From Candidatus Woesearchaeota archaeon (GTDB taxonomy: Archaea; Nanobdellota; Nanobdellia; Woesearchaeales; JACPBO01), in contig JACPBO010000010.1 of NCBI GenBank assembly GCA_016180285.1, forward strand, positions 1-41,088: a DNA stretch of 41,088 nt. The letters are read 5' to 3'. Of this stretch, positions 1-8,290 are shown piece after piece; position 1 is the first letter of the stretch, and the number at the start of each line of letters is the position of its first letter. The notes below the pieces were generated by a model. It saw only the letters and a program-made list of their open reading frames with translations, was not told the origin of the DNA and did no database searches. Position numbers and translations under genes: made by a program.

Positions 1-52
1 GAACGGCAGCATTAGCTACTGGCATGTTAGCTGCCGTTCAATTTTTGTTTTA
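1..52 (+). terminator. Stem-loop followed by T-rich run
   Basis: A perfect 10-base inverted repeat (GAACGGCAGC at 1-10, complement at 30-39) encloses a 19-base loop and is followed by a T-rich run at 41-50. It lies before the TATA box of the next gene, so the simplest reading is the 3' end or terminator of a gene outside the window. A structured RNA end is an alternative. Nothing upstream can be seen. Confidence 0.4.
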
Positions 53-110
53 GAGAAGGAGATATTTATTGGTTAGCACCATTAAGTTGACTGTGCCCTT
101 TGCAGCAAAC

Positions 111-120
111 ATATTTAAAT
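111..120 (+). promoter_or_regulatory. TATA box of the RNA methyltransferase gene
   Basis: ATATTTAAAT at 111-120 ends 24 bases before the ATG at 144. This is the spacing of an archaeal TATA box on a leaderless or nearly leaderless transcript. No ribosome binding site precedes the ATG, which fits. Confidence 0.6.
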
Positions 121-143
121 AGCCTGCATCATTCTTTTATTTC

Positions 144-1070
144 ATGGATAAGGATAACATCAAATTCAAGCCGGAGTTTATAAAAAGGTACTCTGAATTA
201 ACTGATTTTAAGGAGTTCAAAGAATATTCCCTGAAATTTTTAAGGAGAAGCATCAGAGTAAATACTTTAAAGATTGAAATTGAGAAACTGAAAAAAAGCT
301 TAGGGAAAAGCTGGATATTGGCTCAAATACCCTGGTGCAAGGAAGGATTCTGGGTTGAGCATAAGCAGGGAAGAAGGGATATTGGAAATGCGATTGAGCA
401 TTTTCTCGGCTATATTTATGTTCAGGAATCGGCTTCAATGATCCCGCCTATAGTTCTTGACCCGAAGCCAGGAGAGATTGTATTGGATATGTGCGCTTCT
501 CCCGGGTCAAAGACAACGCAGATAGCGCAGTACATGAAAAACAAAGGAATATTGGTTGCAAATGATTATAAGGGGGAGAGAATTGTGCCGCTTGAGATGA
601 ATATGCAGAGATGCGGGGCAGCAAACTGCATCATAACAATGATGCACGGAGAGTGGCTCAAGGAAATGAAGTTTGACAGGATCCTTGTTGATGCGCCGTG
701 CTCCGGAACAGGAACAATAAGGAAGAGCTTTAAAACATTATTGATGTGGAACCCGAATATGGTGAAAAGGCTGTCAGCAACGCAGAAGAACCTGATCGAG
801 ACTGCATTCAGCAATTTAAAAGAAAATGGAACCTTGGTTTATTCAACTTGTTCGCTGGAGCCTGAGGAGAATGAAGAGGTTGTTGATTACTTGTTGGGCA
901 AACATGATAATGCTGAACTTGAAGAAATAAAATTAGACATAAAAAGAAGCGAGCCTATTTTAAAATTTGAAAATAAAAAATACAGTGATGAAATAAAAAA
1001 ATGCCTGAGGATCTGGCCGCAGGATAATGATAGTGAGGGGTTCTTTGTGGCGAAGATTTCTAAATTATGA
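144..1070 (+). CDS. NOL1/NOP2/Sun-family RNA (cytosine-5) methyltransferase
   Basis: Predicted S-adenosylmethionine-dependent m5C methyltransferase acting on tRNA or rRNA in the cytoplasm. In 308 residues all family landmarks are present: the SAM-binding motif I DMCASPGSKT (115-124), motif IV DAPCSGTG with Cys186, and motif VI STCSLEPEENE with Cys236. In this family the TC cysteine is the nucleophile and the PC cysteine releases the product. The short N-terminal region (about 1-90) resembles the RNA-binding part of archaeal Trm4-like enzymes; there is no separate PUA domain. A TATA box about 25 bases upstream makes the ATG at 144 the natural start. Family assignment is firm; whether the target is tRNA C48/C49 or another site cannot be told from sequence. 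Confidence 0.93.
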   Translation: MDKDNIKFKPEFIKRYSELTDFKEFKEYSLKFLRRSIRVNTLKIEIEKLKKSLGKSWILAQIPWCKEGFWVEHKQGRRDIGNAIEHFLGYIYVQESASMIPPIVLDPKPGEIVLDMCASPGSKTTQIAQYMKNKGILVANDYKGERIVPLEMNMQRCGAANCIITMMHGEWLKEMKFDRILVDAPCSGTGTIRKSFKTLLMWNPNMVKRLSATQKNLIETAFSNLKENGTLVYSTCSLEPEENEEVVDYLLGKHDNAELEEIKLDIKRSEPILKFENKKYSDEIKKCLRIWPQDNDSEGFFVAKISKL

Positions 1071-1385
1071 GTTATTACTAATAAATGATTACTTAATGGA
1101 AATATTTAAATAGTGAGGAGCATTTTCTTTGTAAAAATAGAACTGAGATGGTTTTTATCAAACGATTGAAAAATCATTTTTTAGCTAGAATAAGGTTAAA
1201 TTAACCCAATAATGTCAGAATACGCATAAAAAAGTTCATTTAAAAAAAAGTGGGGCTTTAGGAACAATTACAGATAAGAGATAGTTAGCATAAAGCTTTA
1301 AAGATAAAAAAGAGCAGATCGGCAATCAGTAAAAAATATATGTTAGCTGGCAAATTGAACCATTTAATACTAAATCAGGTGAAAC
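1071..1385. other. 315-base intergenic region with an orphan TATA-like box
   Basis: AATATTTAAA at 1101-1110 is as good a TATA box as those of real genes here, but the next gene starts 275 bases later and has its own RBS (AGGTGA at 1378-1383). The only short frame just after it is an 18-codon basic one (1148-1204) without an RBS. I see no tRNA fold and no box C/D pair. The A/T-rich stretch at 1331-1341 may be the promoter of the next gene. Confidence 0.35.
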
Positions 1386-2330
1386 ATGCACAATAAAACA
1401 GCCTTGTTATTGCTGTTGTTTTTACTGCCCTCAATTGTAATGGCAGAAACACTAGAAGCCTACAATATAGACCTGCAAGTCAAAGACATCAATAGCAGAT
1501 ACTATATTTTATCTGCAATCGAATACAATTTTAATTCTTCTTCCAATAAAAACCTTACAGTTGTTTTGCCACCTGATGCATGGGGTGTTTCTCTTGCCAT
1601 AGATGACATAACTTTAATTCCTGATGTTTCAAACAACAAAACAACCATACCAATAAAAACTTCTACAAAAAAAGTAAAATTGAGCTTTTACACAAGGGAA
1701 ATGCTCAACTATAATTCGCCAATGGCTGTTTTTTTCACAGAATTCATTGCCCCTTTTGATTCCAAATTGTTCAAGGCCGCTTTAACGCTGCCACCGCACT
1801 CCATCTTGATGGACCCAGTAGAAGAAGCAAATGCAAAGCCAACACGGATTGAAAGCAATGGCCAAAGTTCAATGCTTGTCTGGGAAAATTTCAATGCTTC
1901 AAAAAATTCCAAAATGACCGGCATGGCTGTATTTAACATTGGAGAAAGATCAGGCATCTTTTCTGACAAAAAAATGAACATAGTGCTTTCTGTATTAGTT
2001 GCAATCATAATGGCCCAAATCACGTTTTTAATAGTTTACAAGAAAACAAGGATGAAAAAGCTTGAAAGGAAACTCAGTAAAAAGTTCAGCATTGATGAGC
2101 ATCTCAAGGAAGACGAAAGCCAGATCATCAATATATTAAGAATGAAAGAAGGCAGAACAACACAAGGCACATTAAGGGTTATTACAGGGATGCCAAAAGC
2201 GAGCCTAAGCAAGCTTCTTTCGGAATTAGAAGCCAGAAAAGTGGTGCATAAAGAAAAAAGCGGCAAAAAAAACATTGTTAGCCTAAGAGAACATTTTATG
2301 AACAATAATGAGAAAGGTGCAGAAGTATGA
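1386..2330 (+). CDS. Membrane-anchored winged-helix protein
   Basis: A 314-residue protein with a signal peptide (1-20, ending VMA), an extracytoplasmic beta-rich domain of about 175 residues with several N-x-S/T sites, a single membrane helix (about 198-218), a basic stretch, and a C-terminal winged-helix domain (about 242-303) of the MarR/DUF7343-like kind. This arrangement, outer domain plus cytoplasmic wHTH, is common in archaea and is generally taken as a one-component surface-sensing regulator; that role is inference. The ATG at 1386 has an AGGTGA ribosome binding site just upstream. It lies 82 bases before a giant surface-protein gene on the same strand, a possible target. The ligand is unknown. 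Confidence 0.7.
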   Translation: MHNKTALLLLLFLLPSIVMAETLEAYNIDLQVKDINSRYYILSAIEYNFNSSSNKNLTVVLPPDAWGVSLAIDDITLIPDVSNNKTTIPIKTSTKKVKLSFYTREMLNYNSPMAVFFTEFIAPFDSKLFKAALTLPPHSILMDPVEEANAKPTRIESNGQSSMLVWENFNASKNSKMTGMAVFNIGERSGIFSDKKMNIVLSVLVAIIMAQITFLIVYKKTRMKKLERKLSKKFSIDEHLKEDESQIINILRMKEGRTTQGTLRVITGMPKASLSKLLSELEARKVVHKEKSGKKNIVSLREHFMNNNEKGAEV

Positions 2331-2412
2331 TGCCTATTTTGACAAAAACAAGCGATTGTTCCCGCAGTAAGATATTTACACTAGCCTTAAATACTGCCAA
2401 AGGTGATAAAAT

Positions 2413-5409
2413 ATGAATAAAAAAATGCTGCTTATAATTCCTTTGCTGTTTTTAGCTTTGATCAGCTTGGCTCTTGCATCAGGGCCACCCATAATAGTGG
2501 ACAAGCCCACAAATAACTCCATATTGCCAAATTCAACAACATCTGTTATTTTAGAAATCTATACAAACGAGTCATTTTGGTCAAAATGCAAATATGACAC
2601 AACAACAGCAAACTTCAGTTATGAAAATAGTCCTTCTAACTTAACATCAACTATCCTGTACGGAAATCTTGTCAAATATAATTTAACGTGGAACGTATCC
2701 AGCGGCAACACATATAACTTTTATTATAAATGCAATTCATCCAGCGGAATAAATGATGTTGGCGTATACCATACATTCAGCGTTAATGCTACGCCAGATA
2801 CAACTCCGCCAGCAATCTCAAATGTTGGAAATTCAACGCCGCCAACTGACAATGTAACCATCATCTGGAACACAAATGAAATTTCAAACAGCACTGTTTA
2901 TTACGGCCTTACAACAGCATATGGCTCAAAAGCAAAAAATGATACAGATACAGCAAACCACTCTGTTTTATTGGCTGGCTTGGCAACTGGCAGTATTTTA
3001 TACCATTACGCTGTTGAAAGCTGCGATGCTGCAGGCAATTGCGCAAACAGCTCGGATTATAATTTTACAACAGTCGGAGTTGCCGCCGGAAGTGCAGGCG
3101 GCTCTATAAACTGCACATGGCCTGCGACTGGAAACTGGACAATAAACGGGACAATGTATGTTAAATGTGAAAATGAGAATATAACGCTGAACGAAAGACT
3201 GTATGTGAAAGACAGGGCAGTTTTGGTATTAAACAAAAGTTCACTTGTATTAAATGGAAGTTCTCGGCAAAATAGCATTTACATAGAAAATACTGCAAAT
3301 CTTACGATAATAGAGTCTACAATATATGCAAATAATATTGCAACCATTATAAGATTTTATTTCAACGCAAAAAGCAGAATTGAGAACTCTTTCTTTGAAA
3401 AGACCGAGTTCTTTGGAAATTCAGCAAATGAAATAATTGACTCTGTGTTCAATGATACGGCAGATTTCTTTGATTATTCAAATAACACAATAATAAATTC
3501 GACATTTAATTTAGAGGCCAGATTTTACAATTACTCAAACAACACAATCAAGAATGCAACATTCAAGGATTATGCCAGGTTCTTTGGAAATACAACCAAC
3601 AAGATAAACAGAACAACATTCTATTCAACAACCAGCTTTGATGGAAACAGCAACAACAGAATAAACGAATCAACTGTATTTTATAGTGAAACCAGCTTTA
3701 ACGGCTCTTCAATAAACTCCATTGATGGTTCAACATCCAATGAAAGCGCATATTTCTACAATTATTCACAGAATACAATAAGGAATTCAAAACTAACAGA
3801 CATCAGCATTTACGGAAATTCAACAAACATATTCGAAAATGTTATCCAGTCATTCGGCAGCGGTACAGAATACGCAGCAGGAACAGGAGGCTCTAGCTCA
3901 AGCGATTATGAAATGGGGGGAAATATTGTCATTTATGGCGAATCAAATAATACATTTGTGAACACAACAATAAATGCTACAGCGTCTATAAGCGAAAAAT
4001 CAAATAATAAAATCAGCGGCGGCTATATTGATCATTTAGTAATTTATTCCGACTCGACAAACAACCTGACAATAGATGGCTTAAGAACAGGAATTGCAAC
4101 GAATGACATGCGGTCTACCACAACAAACTTTGCCATAAATCTCAGCAATGTTGATATAGCTTATTTAGGGTTTGATGCAAGGGGCAATTCAACAAATTTT
4201 TTAACAAATTCAATGATAAATGTAACCCTGCTTGAAGGCAACAGCACAAACAGGCTGAGAAATTTTGAAGCGCGCCGTGTTGGGGATTCTTCCCTATATC
4301 TGGCTGACAGTTCAGATAACACAATTGAAGATTCAAACATAAGCTCTTTATTTATCCAGCCATATTATGGAACTTTGGCTGTAAAAGATTTACAACCAGG
4401 CTTAATCAGCAATCACATAAACTCAACAGAAAGATTCAAGATAAATATAAGCAATACAAACATAAGCGAGATAAAATTCAGCTCATATCTTAATTCTGTA
4501 AATTACATCCAAAACTCCACGTTCAGCTATATTATTTTAAGAGGGAATTCAACCATTAATTTTAATGCCCCTCTAAGCACCACTAATGAGTTTGATGTTT
4601 ATACAAAAGATTCGACTGTAACAATAAGAGGGCACATCAATATAACCGCAAAAGACATAGCAGATTTCCATGACCGTACAAATATTACTAGAGTCTTCCC
4701 AATCTATGTATATGACCAGCATGGCAGCCTGGTCAATAACAAAAAAATAGAGATCAGGGATGAAAATGACAGTGTGATCTATGAAGGAAACACAAACGAA
4801 GGATACATAAATATTACATTGCTGTTCAATTATTCAAACTATTACAAAAACTACAGCATTTATGTTGAAGCGCCTCCTACTCAGAAAATAGGTGAATTCG
4901 GCTTGTTGAACAGCACACCAATAGAAGTCCAGATTGCATTGCCAGCGCAGCCAACACCTTCCACTACAGATGATAACAGCGGAGGCTCTCCTCCTACAAT
5001 CACACCATGCAAACCGAACTGGCAGTGCGCTGATTGGGAGCCTTGCTCTAAAGAAGGCGCAAGAAGCAGAAGCTGCACGAACTTAAACAGCTGCGCTGGA
5101 ACTAAACCCGCAATAACAGAAACATGCACTTATGCAGAGCTTGCTCCAGCCAAGGAGGAAGCGAAAAAAGAAGAAACAAAAGAAGAAGTTGTAAATCTAT
5201 TTGAAAAGGCTAAAATGCCTGATAAATTAAACAACGAAGTAAACAGAATAACTGCAGCAGCTGTCAGCGGGTCAATTGCAGAAGCAAATACGCCCATAGA
5301 CCGAGTAGTAAACACAACCAATCTGATAGCTGCATTAAGCACGATAGTTGCTGGCCTGGGAGTTTATATGTTTTACCAGCTAAAAAGCTTAGTTTTCATC
5401 AATTTATGA
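2413..5409 (+). CDS. Large beta-helix surface protein with FnIII-like domain
   Basis: A 998-residue predicted secreted, membrane-anchored protein. In order: signal peptide (1-23); a beta domain (about 25-125); a fibronectin III-like domain (about 130-222; DTTPPAISNV start, YHYAVESCDAAGNCA near the end); a long Asn/Ser/Thr-rich right-handed beta-helix-like region (about 245-800) with regular 19-residue repeats at 333-477; a Pro/Ser/Thr linker; a Cys-rich thrombospondin-1-like motif (near 864-900, WQCADWEPCS and RSRSCTN); a K/E-rich stretch; and a C-terminal membrane helix (about 970-992). Dozens of N-x-S/T sequons suggest heavy N-glycosylation. The ATG has a GGTGA site 7 bases upstream. It is probably an adhesin or cell-envelope protein; that role is inference. 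Confidence 0.75.
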   Translation: MNKKMLLIIPLLFLALISLALASGPPIIVDKPTNNSILPNSTTSVILEIYTNESFWSKCKYDTTTANFSYENSPSNLTSTILYGNLVKYNLTWNVSSGNTYNFYYKCNSSSGINDVGVYHTFSVNATPDTTPPAISNVGNSTPPTDNVTIIWNTNEISNSTVYYGLTTAYGSKAKNDTDTANHSVLLAGLATGSILYHYAVESCDAAGNCANSSDYNFTTVGVAAGSAGGSINCTWPATGNWTINGTMYVKCENENITLNERLYVKDRAVLVLNKSSLVLNGSSRQNSIYIENTANLTIIESTIYANNIATIIRFYFNAKSRIENSFFEKTEFFGNSANEIIDSVFNDTADFFDYSNNTIINSTFNLEARFYNYSNNTIKNATFKDYARFFGNTTNKINRTTFYSTTSFDGNSNNRINESTVFYSETSFNGSSINSIDGSTSNESAYFYNYSQNTIRNSKLTDISIYGNSTNIFENVIQSFGSGTEYAAGTGGSSSSDYEMGGNIVIYGESNNTFVNTTINATASISEKSNNKISGGYIDHLVIYSDSTNNLTIDGLRTGIATNDMRSTTTNFAINLSNVDIAYLGFDARGNSTNFLTNSMINVTLLEGNSTNRLRNFEARRVGDSSLYLADSSDNTIEDSNISSLFIQPYYGTLAVKDLQPGLISNHINSTERFKINISNTNISEIKFSSYLNSVNYIQNSTFSYIILRGNSTINFNAPLSTTNEFDVYTKDSTVTIRGHINITAKDIADFHDRTNITRVFPIYVYDQHGSLVNNKKIEIRDENDSVIYEGNTNEGYINITLLFNYSNYYKNYSIYVEAPPTQKIGEFGLLNSTPIEVQIALPAQPTPSTTDDNSGGSPPTITPCKPNWQCADWEPCSKEGARSRSCTNLNSCAGTKPAITETCTYAELAPAKEEAKKEETKEEVVNLFEKAKMPDKLNNEVNRITAAAVSGSIAEANTPIDRVVNTTNLIAALSTIVAGLGVYMFYQLKSLVFINL
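3409..3843 (+). repeat. Tandem 19-residue (57-base) beta-helix repeats
   Basis: Seven units of 18-20 residues and a partial eighth run through residues 333-477 of the surface protein. The unit looks like F-F/Y-x-N/Y-S/T-x-N-x-I-x-N/D-S/T-x-F followed by 5-6 polar residues; for example FYNYSNNTIKNATF follows FFDYSNNTIINSTF exactly 19 residues later. The DNA has diverged more than the protein pattern, so the periodicity is old and selected. Looser copies continue toward residue 800. Confidence 0.75.
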
Positions 5410-5487
5410 CTCTTTAAAATGGATTAAATGAAAATAAACGATAATTTATATATCGGGATTATAAATTCAATAACGAGAAAGGAAATT

Positions 5488-6036
5488 ATGAAAAGATTCT
5501 TATTAACGGGATTGATATTAGTTGTAATTTTAATGGCCGGGTGTAAGGTATCTCAAGATGTATCTGCGCCAATTGAGACTGGTTTTAAGGAATATAAAAA
5601 CAGCGATATAGGTATAAAATCCATGATTTACCCGGCAGATTGGAGTTTTGTGGTTAGCGAAGATAGAGCAGTAGCAAGTTTTTCATCACCGGATAAAATA
5701 GCTGGATTTGACATTGGCGTGTATATTTATGATGAAAGCATAAATTTAGAAACCTTTCACTCTCGACTTTTAAAGATGTTTCCTGAAGAGCCTAATGTGG
5801 AATTCACAATTTTAGATGAGGAAATAAAAGAAATAAACAATCGTAAATGGTTGATTTCTAATCGTATTGTAAAAATTAATAATGTATCTATATGGCAGAA
5901 ATTTGGTTTGATATTAACAGGGTACTATGACAACCAGCAGACCATACAAATTGTTATGGAAACAGATGAAGAGCATTTTAAAGAATATAAATTACTATTT
6001 GATAAAATAGTGAAATCGATTAGATTCACAATATAA
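5488..6036 (+). CDS. Lipoprotein with PsbP/DcrB-like domain
   Basis: A 182-residue lipoprotein: MKRF start, hydrophobic core and lipobox LMAGC (Cys at about residue 19), then one alpha/beta domain with an FxSP motif and a final amphipathic helix ending in a short strand (IVKSIRF). The pattern resembles the PsbP/DcrB/Mog1 fold seen in many prokaryotic lipoproteins of unknown role; this is a fold guess only. I prefer the ATG at 5488, preceded by GAAAGGA, over the in-frame ATG at 5428: the upstream stretch would add 20 residues before the signal peptide and contains the TATA-like box (5445-5455). Base composition is more AT-rich than the neighbouring surface gene. Confidence 0.7.
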   Translation: MKRFLLTGLILVVILMAGCKVSQDVSAPIETGFKEYKNSDIGIKSMIYPADWSFVVSEDRAVASFSSPDKIAGFDIGVYIYDESINLETFHSRLLKMFPEEPNVEFTILDEEIKEINNRKWLISNRIVKINNVSIWQKFGLILTGYYDNQQTIQIVMETDEEHFKEYKLLFDKIVKSIRFTI

Positions 6037-6065
6037 ATTAAAGGTCAATAGCCAATTCCAAAATA

Positions 6066-6239
6066 TTATTTTTTTGGTTTTGTTTTTGAAACTATGAAGA
6101 AATCTTTTCCAACATATCCGCAATCAAGACATTTCCACCCAACCAAACCTTGAGTCAATATAGGATTTCCTAATTTTGAGAAACCTTCTGCAATTACGAT
6201 CTTTTTACTGCCACATTTTGGACATGCTTGTTTTGCCAT
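6066..6239 (-). CDS. Small zinc-ribbon protein (57 residues)
   Basis: A 57-residue frame, MAKQACPKCG to KTKPKK, with two zinc knuckles: CPKCG (Cys6, Cys9) and CLDCG (Cys37, Cys40), 27 residues apart. This is a classic zinc-ribbon layout, as in small RNA- or protein-binding ribbon proteins of archaea. The C-terminus is basic. The ATG at 6239 lies about 25 bases after a TATA-like CTTTTTATAA on the minus strand, suggesting a leaderless transcript. Partner and function are unknown. Confidence 0.75.
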   Translation of the reverse strand: MAKQACPKCGSKKIVIAEGFSKLGNPILTQGLVGWKCLDCGYVGKDFFIVSKTKPKK

Positions 6240-6360
6240 ATATTAACAAATAAATTGGGGGTTATAAAAAGATTTCGTTTTATTTGGAATTGGCAATTTC
6301 ATCCGAAAAGTTCAAGTCGCCGAGCTAGAATAAGTAAATTTAGTTAGAGCTCCAGAAAAT

Positions 6361-7518
6361 CTAATATTGTTCGATAAATGAGTAGTATGATTTTTTTAAC
6401 TCATCATTATTTAATCTATCACAGAACATAAACTTTTTACAACTCACAATAAACAGTGTTGTTTCGACAGTATTATTTTTATCAGTGATGCAATATATAT
6501 TCTCAATTCTTTCATTTTCTGCATCTATCAAAGGATAGCAATTTTTATCCTTGATTTTAACAAAATCATATCTTCTTTTATCCATGACTGGCGCATAGTT
6601 GTTTTCAACGAACCAATTGTTAATTTCGGGTCTTAAATCAGCATTAATTTTTGATTCATCTAAAGGCGTACTAAGATTAAAAAAGTAAAAATTTTTTCCT
6701 TGTACAGGGATTTTACTATCGCTAAACAAAGTATAGACTGTCCAGTTTTTTTGTAAAGGCATTTTATAAACTGTATAAGTCATTCTATCCTCTGGTTTTA
6801 ATTTGAGATCGGCATAGTCTGTGATTGAATAGTGCATATAAAAAGTAGTGGCGATGGGTGTAAAATCGCCAATATCTGAAAGAAGATTATCCCTAAATTC
6901 AGGAGTAATATAATTATAAATTTCTGTTAAATTGTCTGTTGGAAATGAACTATACAAGAATTTCTTTTGTTCTTTTGTTATTGAATTCAGCATATTTTTA
7001 TCTTGGAGACTATAACACCTTAAATTAATGGTCTTATTAAAAACTAAATAATTATCAAACTCATATAAGCACATCTTGTCTCCTTTATTCATAAATTGTT
7101 GAATAAATCTATTAGATCTCTCATATCTTTCACGGCTCTTAACCTCATAATCTGAAGGGTACATCACTTTAAGAAATTCGTCATCCCATCCCTTTTGTAT
7201 CAAACGAATACTGTTGAGGAAAAATATTTCGGACTTTTCTTGACTTGTTTCAATATATACAGACTTAACTTTCGGTGGTAAGCCTTCTTTTGTGGCGTGA
7301 GTAAAATAGATACGAATATATTGAATGGGATAGTTAAAAATTCTATAATCTAAAATTTCGGTTTTTTCATTAATTATGGGGTTTGTCTTGTCATATTCTT
7401 CAATAGCTACAGCTTTAGGATATCCTATTTGAAGATAAATATAGCAATATAAGAACACGACTAAAAGAAGCACCAGGAAGAATGTTCCAAATCTTCGAAT
7501 ATTGAATTTATTAAACAT
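6361..7518 (-). CDS. Unknown membrane-anchored protein paired with CPBP protease
   Basis: A 385-residue protein with one N-terminal membrane helix (about 11-29) and a large, presumably extracytoplasmic, polar domain with many aromatic residues and several Cys. I recognise no family. The start is taken as the ATG at 7518, two bases after the stop of the protease gene upstream; a longer in-frame version starting at 7593 would overlap that gene by 73 bases and put 25 residues before the membrane helix. The two genes are almost certainly co-transcribed. A substrate or partner relationship with the intramembrane protease is a guess from coupling. Confidence 0.6.
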   Translation of the reverse strand: MFNKFNIRRFGTFFLVLLLVVFLYCYIYLQIGYPKAVAIEEYDKTNPIINEKTEILDYRIFNYPIQYIRIYFTHATKEGLPPKVKSVYIETSQEKSEIFFLNSIRLIQKGWDDEFLKVMYPSDYEVKSRERYERSNRFIQQFMNKGDKMCLYEFDNYLVFNKTINLRCYSLQDKNMLNSITKEQKKFLYSSFPTDNLTEIYNYITPEFRDNLLSDIGDFTPIATTFYMHYSITDYADLKLKPEDRMTYTVYKMPLQKNWTVYTLFSDSKIPVQGKNFYFFNLSTPLDESKINADLRPEINNWFVENNYAPVMDKRRYDFVKIKDKNCYPLIDAENERIENIYCITDKNNTVETTLFIVSCKKFMFCDRLNNDELKKSYYSFIEQY

Positions 7519-7520
7519 TG

Positions 7521-8183
7521 TCAAAACCGCCAGCCATGAATCAAAGCATAATTTAAAAAAATAACGAACATATTGTATAGCGAATGCAGCCACATTACCG
7601 TGATTAACCCTTTTCTTAAATATATTTTACCAAAAATTAAGCCAATAATAAATGTAGGAATAAGGTATAAAATTGTATAAATTGCTGGTCCGCTTCCAAA
7701 ATATAGATGGGATAAGCCAAACAATAGAGAAGAAAAAACCAAAGAGATTACTTCAGCGTGTTCTGTCCACTTAGAGATGATCTTTTTAGTCCAATTTAGA
7801 ATTCCCCATCTAAAAACTAATTCTTCGAGTGGACCTGCTAAAAGTCCAAAAAACAGCAAGTAGGTAGGAGGAAAAAATTTAAAAACTGTTTCAAGGTCAG
7901 ACAATTTTAAACCTGACATTTCAAAAAATAATCCAACTATTATGGCAATTATAAAAGTACCGAAGAAATAAACAGAAATTTCTCTAAAAAAATCAATGAA
8001 CCAGTTAAAACCATCACTCCAATTATCAGTTTCTCTTTTCTTCATGAATATTGCTAGAAAAAATAAGCCTATTGTTAGACTTAAAAAGAATAACCCTTTA
8101 AAGCCGATAGAAAATGAAAGAATAAAGGTTATGAGAGCAAAGAATAGAATCCAGTTACGTAAAGTAGCAGAGTCTTTTTTCAT
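7521..8183 (-). CDS. CPBP-family (CAAX-like) intramembrane metalloprotease
   Basis: A 220-residue multi-pass membrane protein with the three motifs of the CPBP/ABI/Rce1-like family: EELVFR (Glu120, Glu121, Arg125), FGLSH (Phe155, His159) and HSLYN (His200, Asn204). Five to seven hydrophobic segments surround them. Family members include eukaryotic CAAX proteases and bacterial bacteriocin-immunity proteins; the substrate here is unknown. I use the ATG at 8183 because a strong TATA box (ATTTATATACC, minus strand, about 8206-8216) lies roughly 25 bases upstream. A longer in-frame version from 8285 would extend through that promoter. It forms a pair with the next gene, separated by two bases. Confidence 0.85.
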   Translation of the reverse strand: MKKDSATLRNWILFFALITFILSFSIGFKGLFFLSLTIGLFFLAIFMKKRETDNWSDGFNWFIDFFREISVYFFGTFIIAIIVGLFFEMSGLKLSDLETVFKFFPPTYLLFFGLLAGPLEELVFRWGILNWTKKIISKWTEHAEVISLVFSSLLFGLSHLYFGSGPAIYTILYLIPTFIIGLIFGKIYLRKGLITVMWLHSLYNMFVIFLNYALIHGWRF

Positions 8184-8290
8184 ACGAAGATAATTTTGAA
8201 TTAAAGGTATATAAATCTTCCGACAGATTTTTTTGGGCTCGTAGATGTTGCGTTTAGATAAGACGAGGTGACTTGAATTGAACATAACAA

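Noticed and set aside
69-122. 17-codon frame starting at TTG with an AAGGAG site seven bases upstream
   Set aside because: It has a good RBS but a TTG start, ends inside the TATA box of the next gene, and its peptide has no recognisable feature; too weak to call.
1148-1204. 18-codon basic frame after the orphan TATA box
   Set aside because: No ribosome binding site, chance length in AT-rich DNA.
5428-5487. Longer N-terminus for the lipoprotein gene
   Set aside because: Would place 20 residues before a normal signal peptide and read through the probable promoter.
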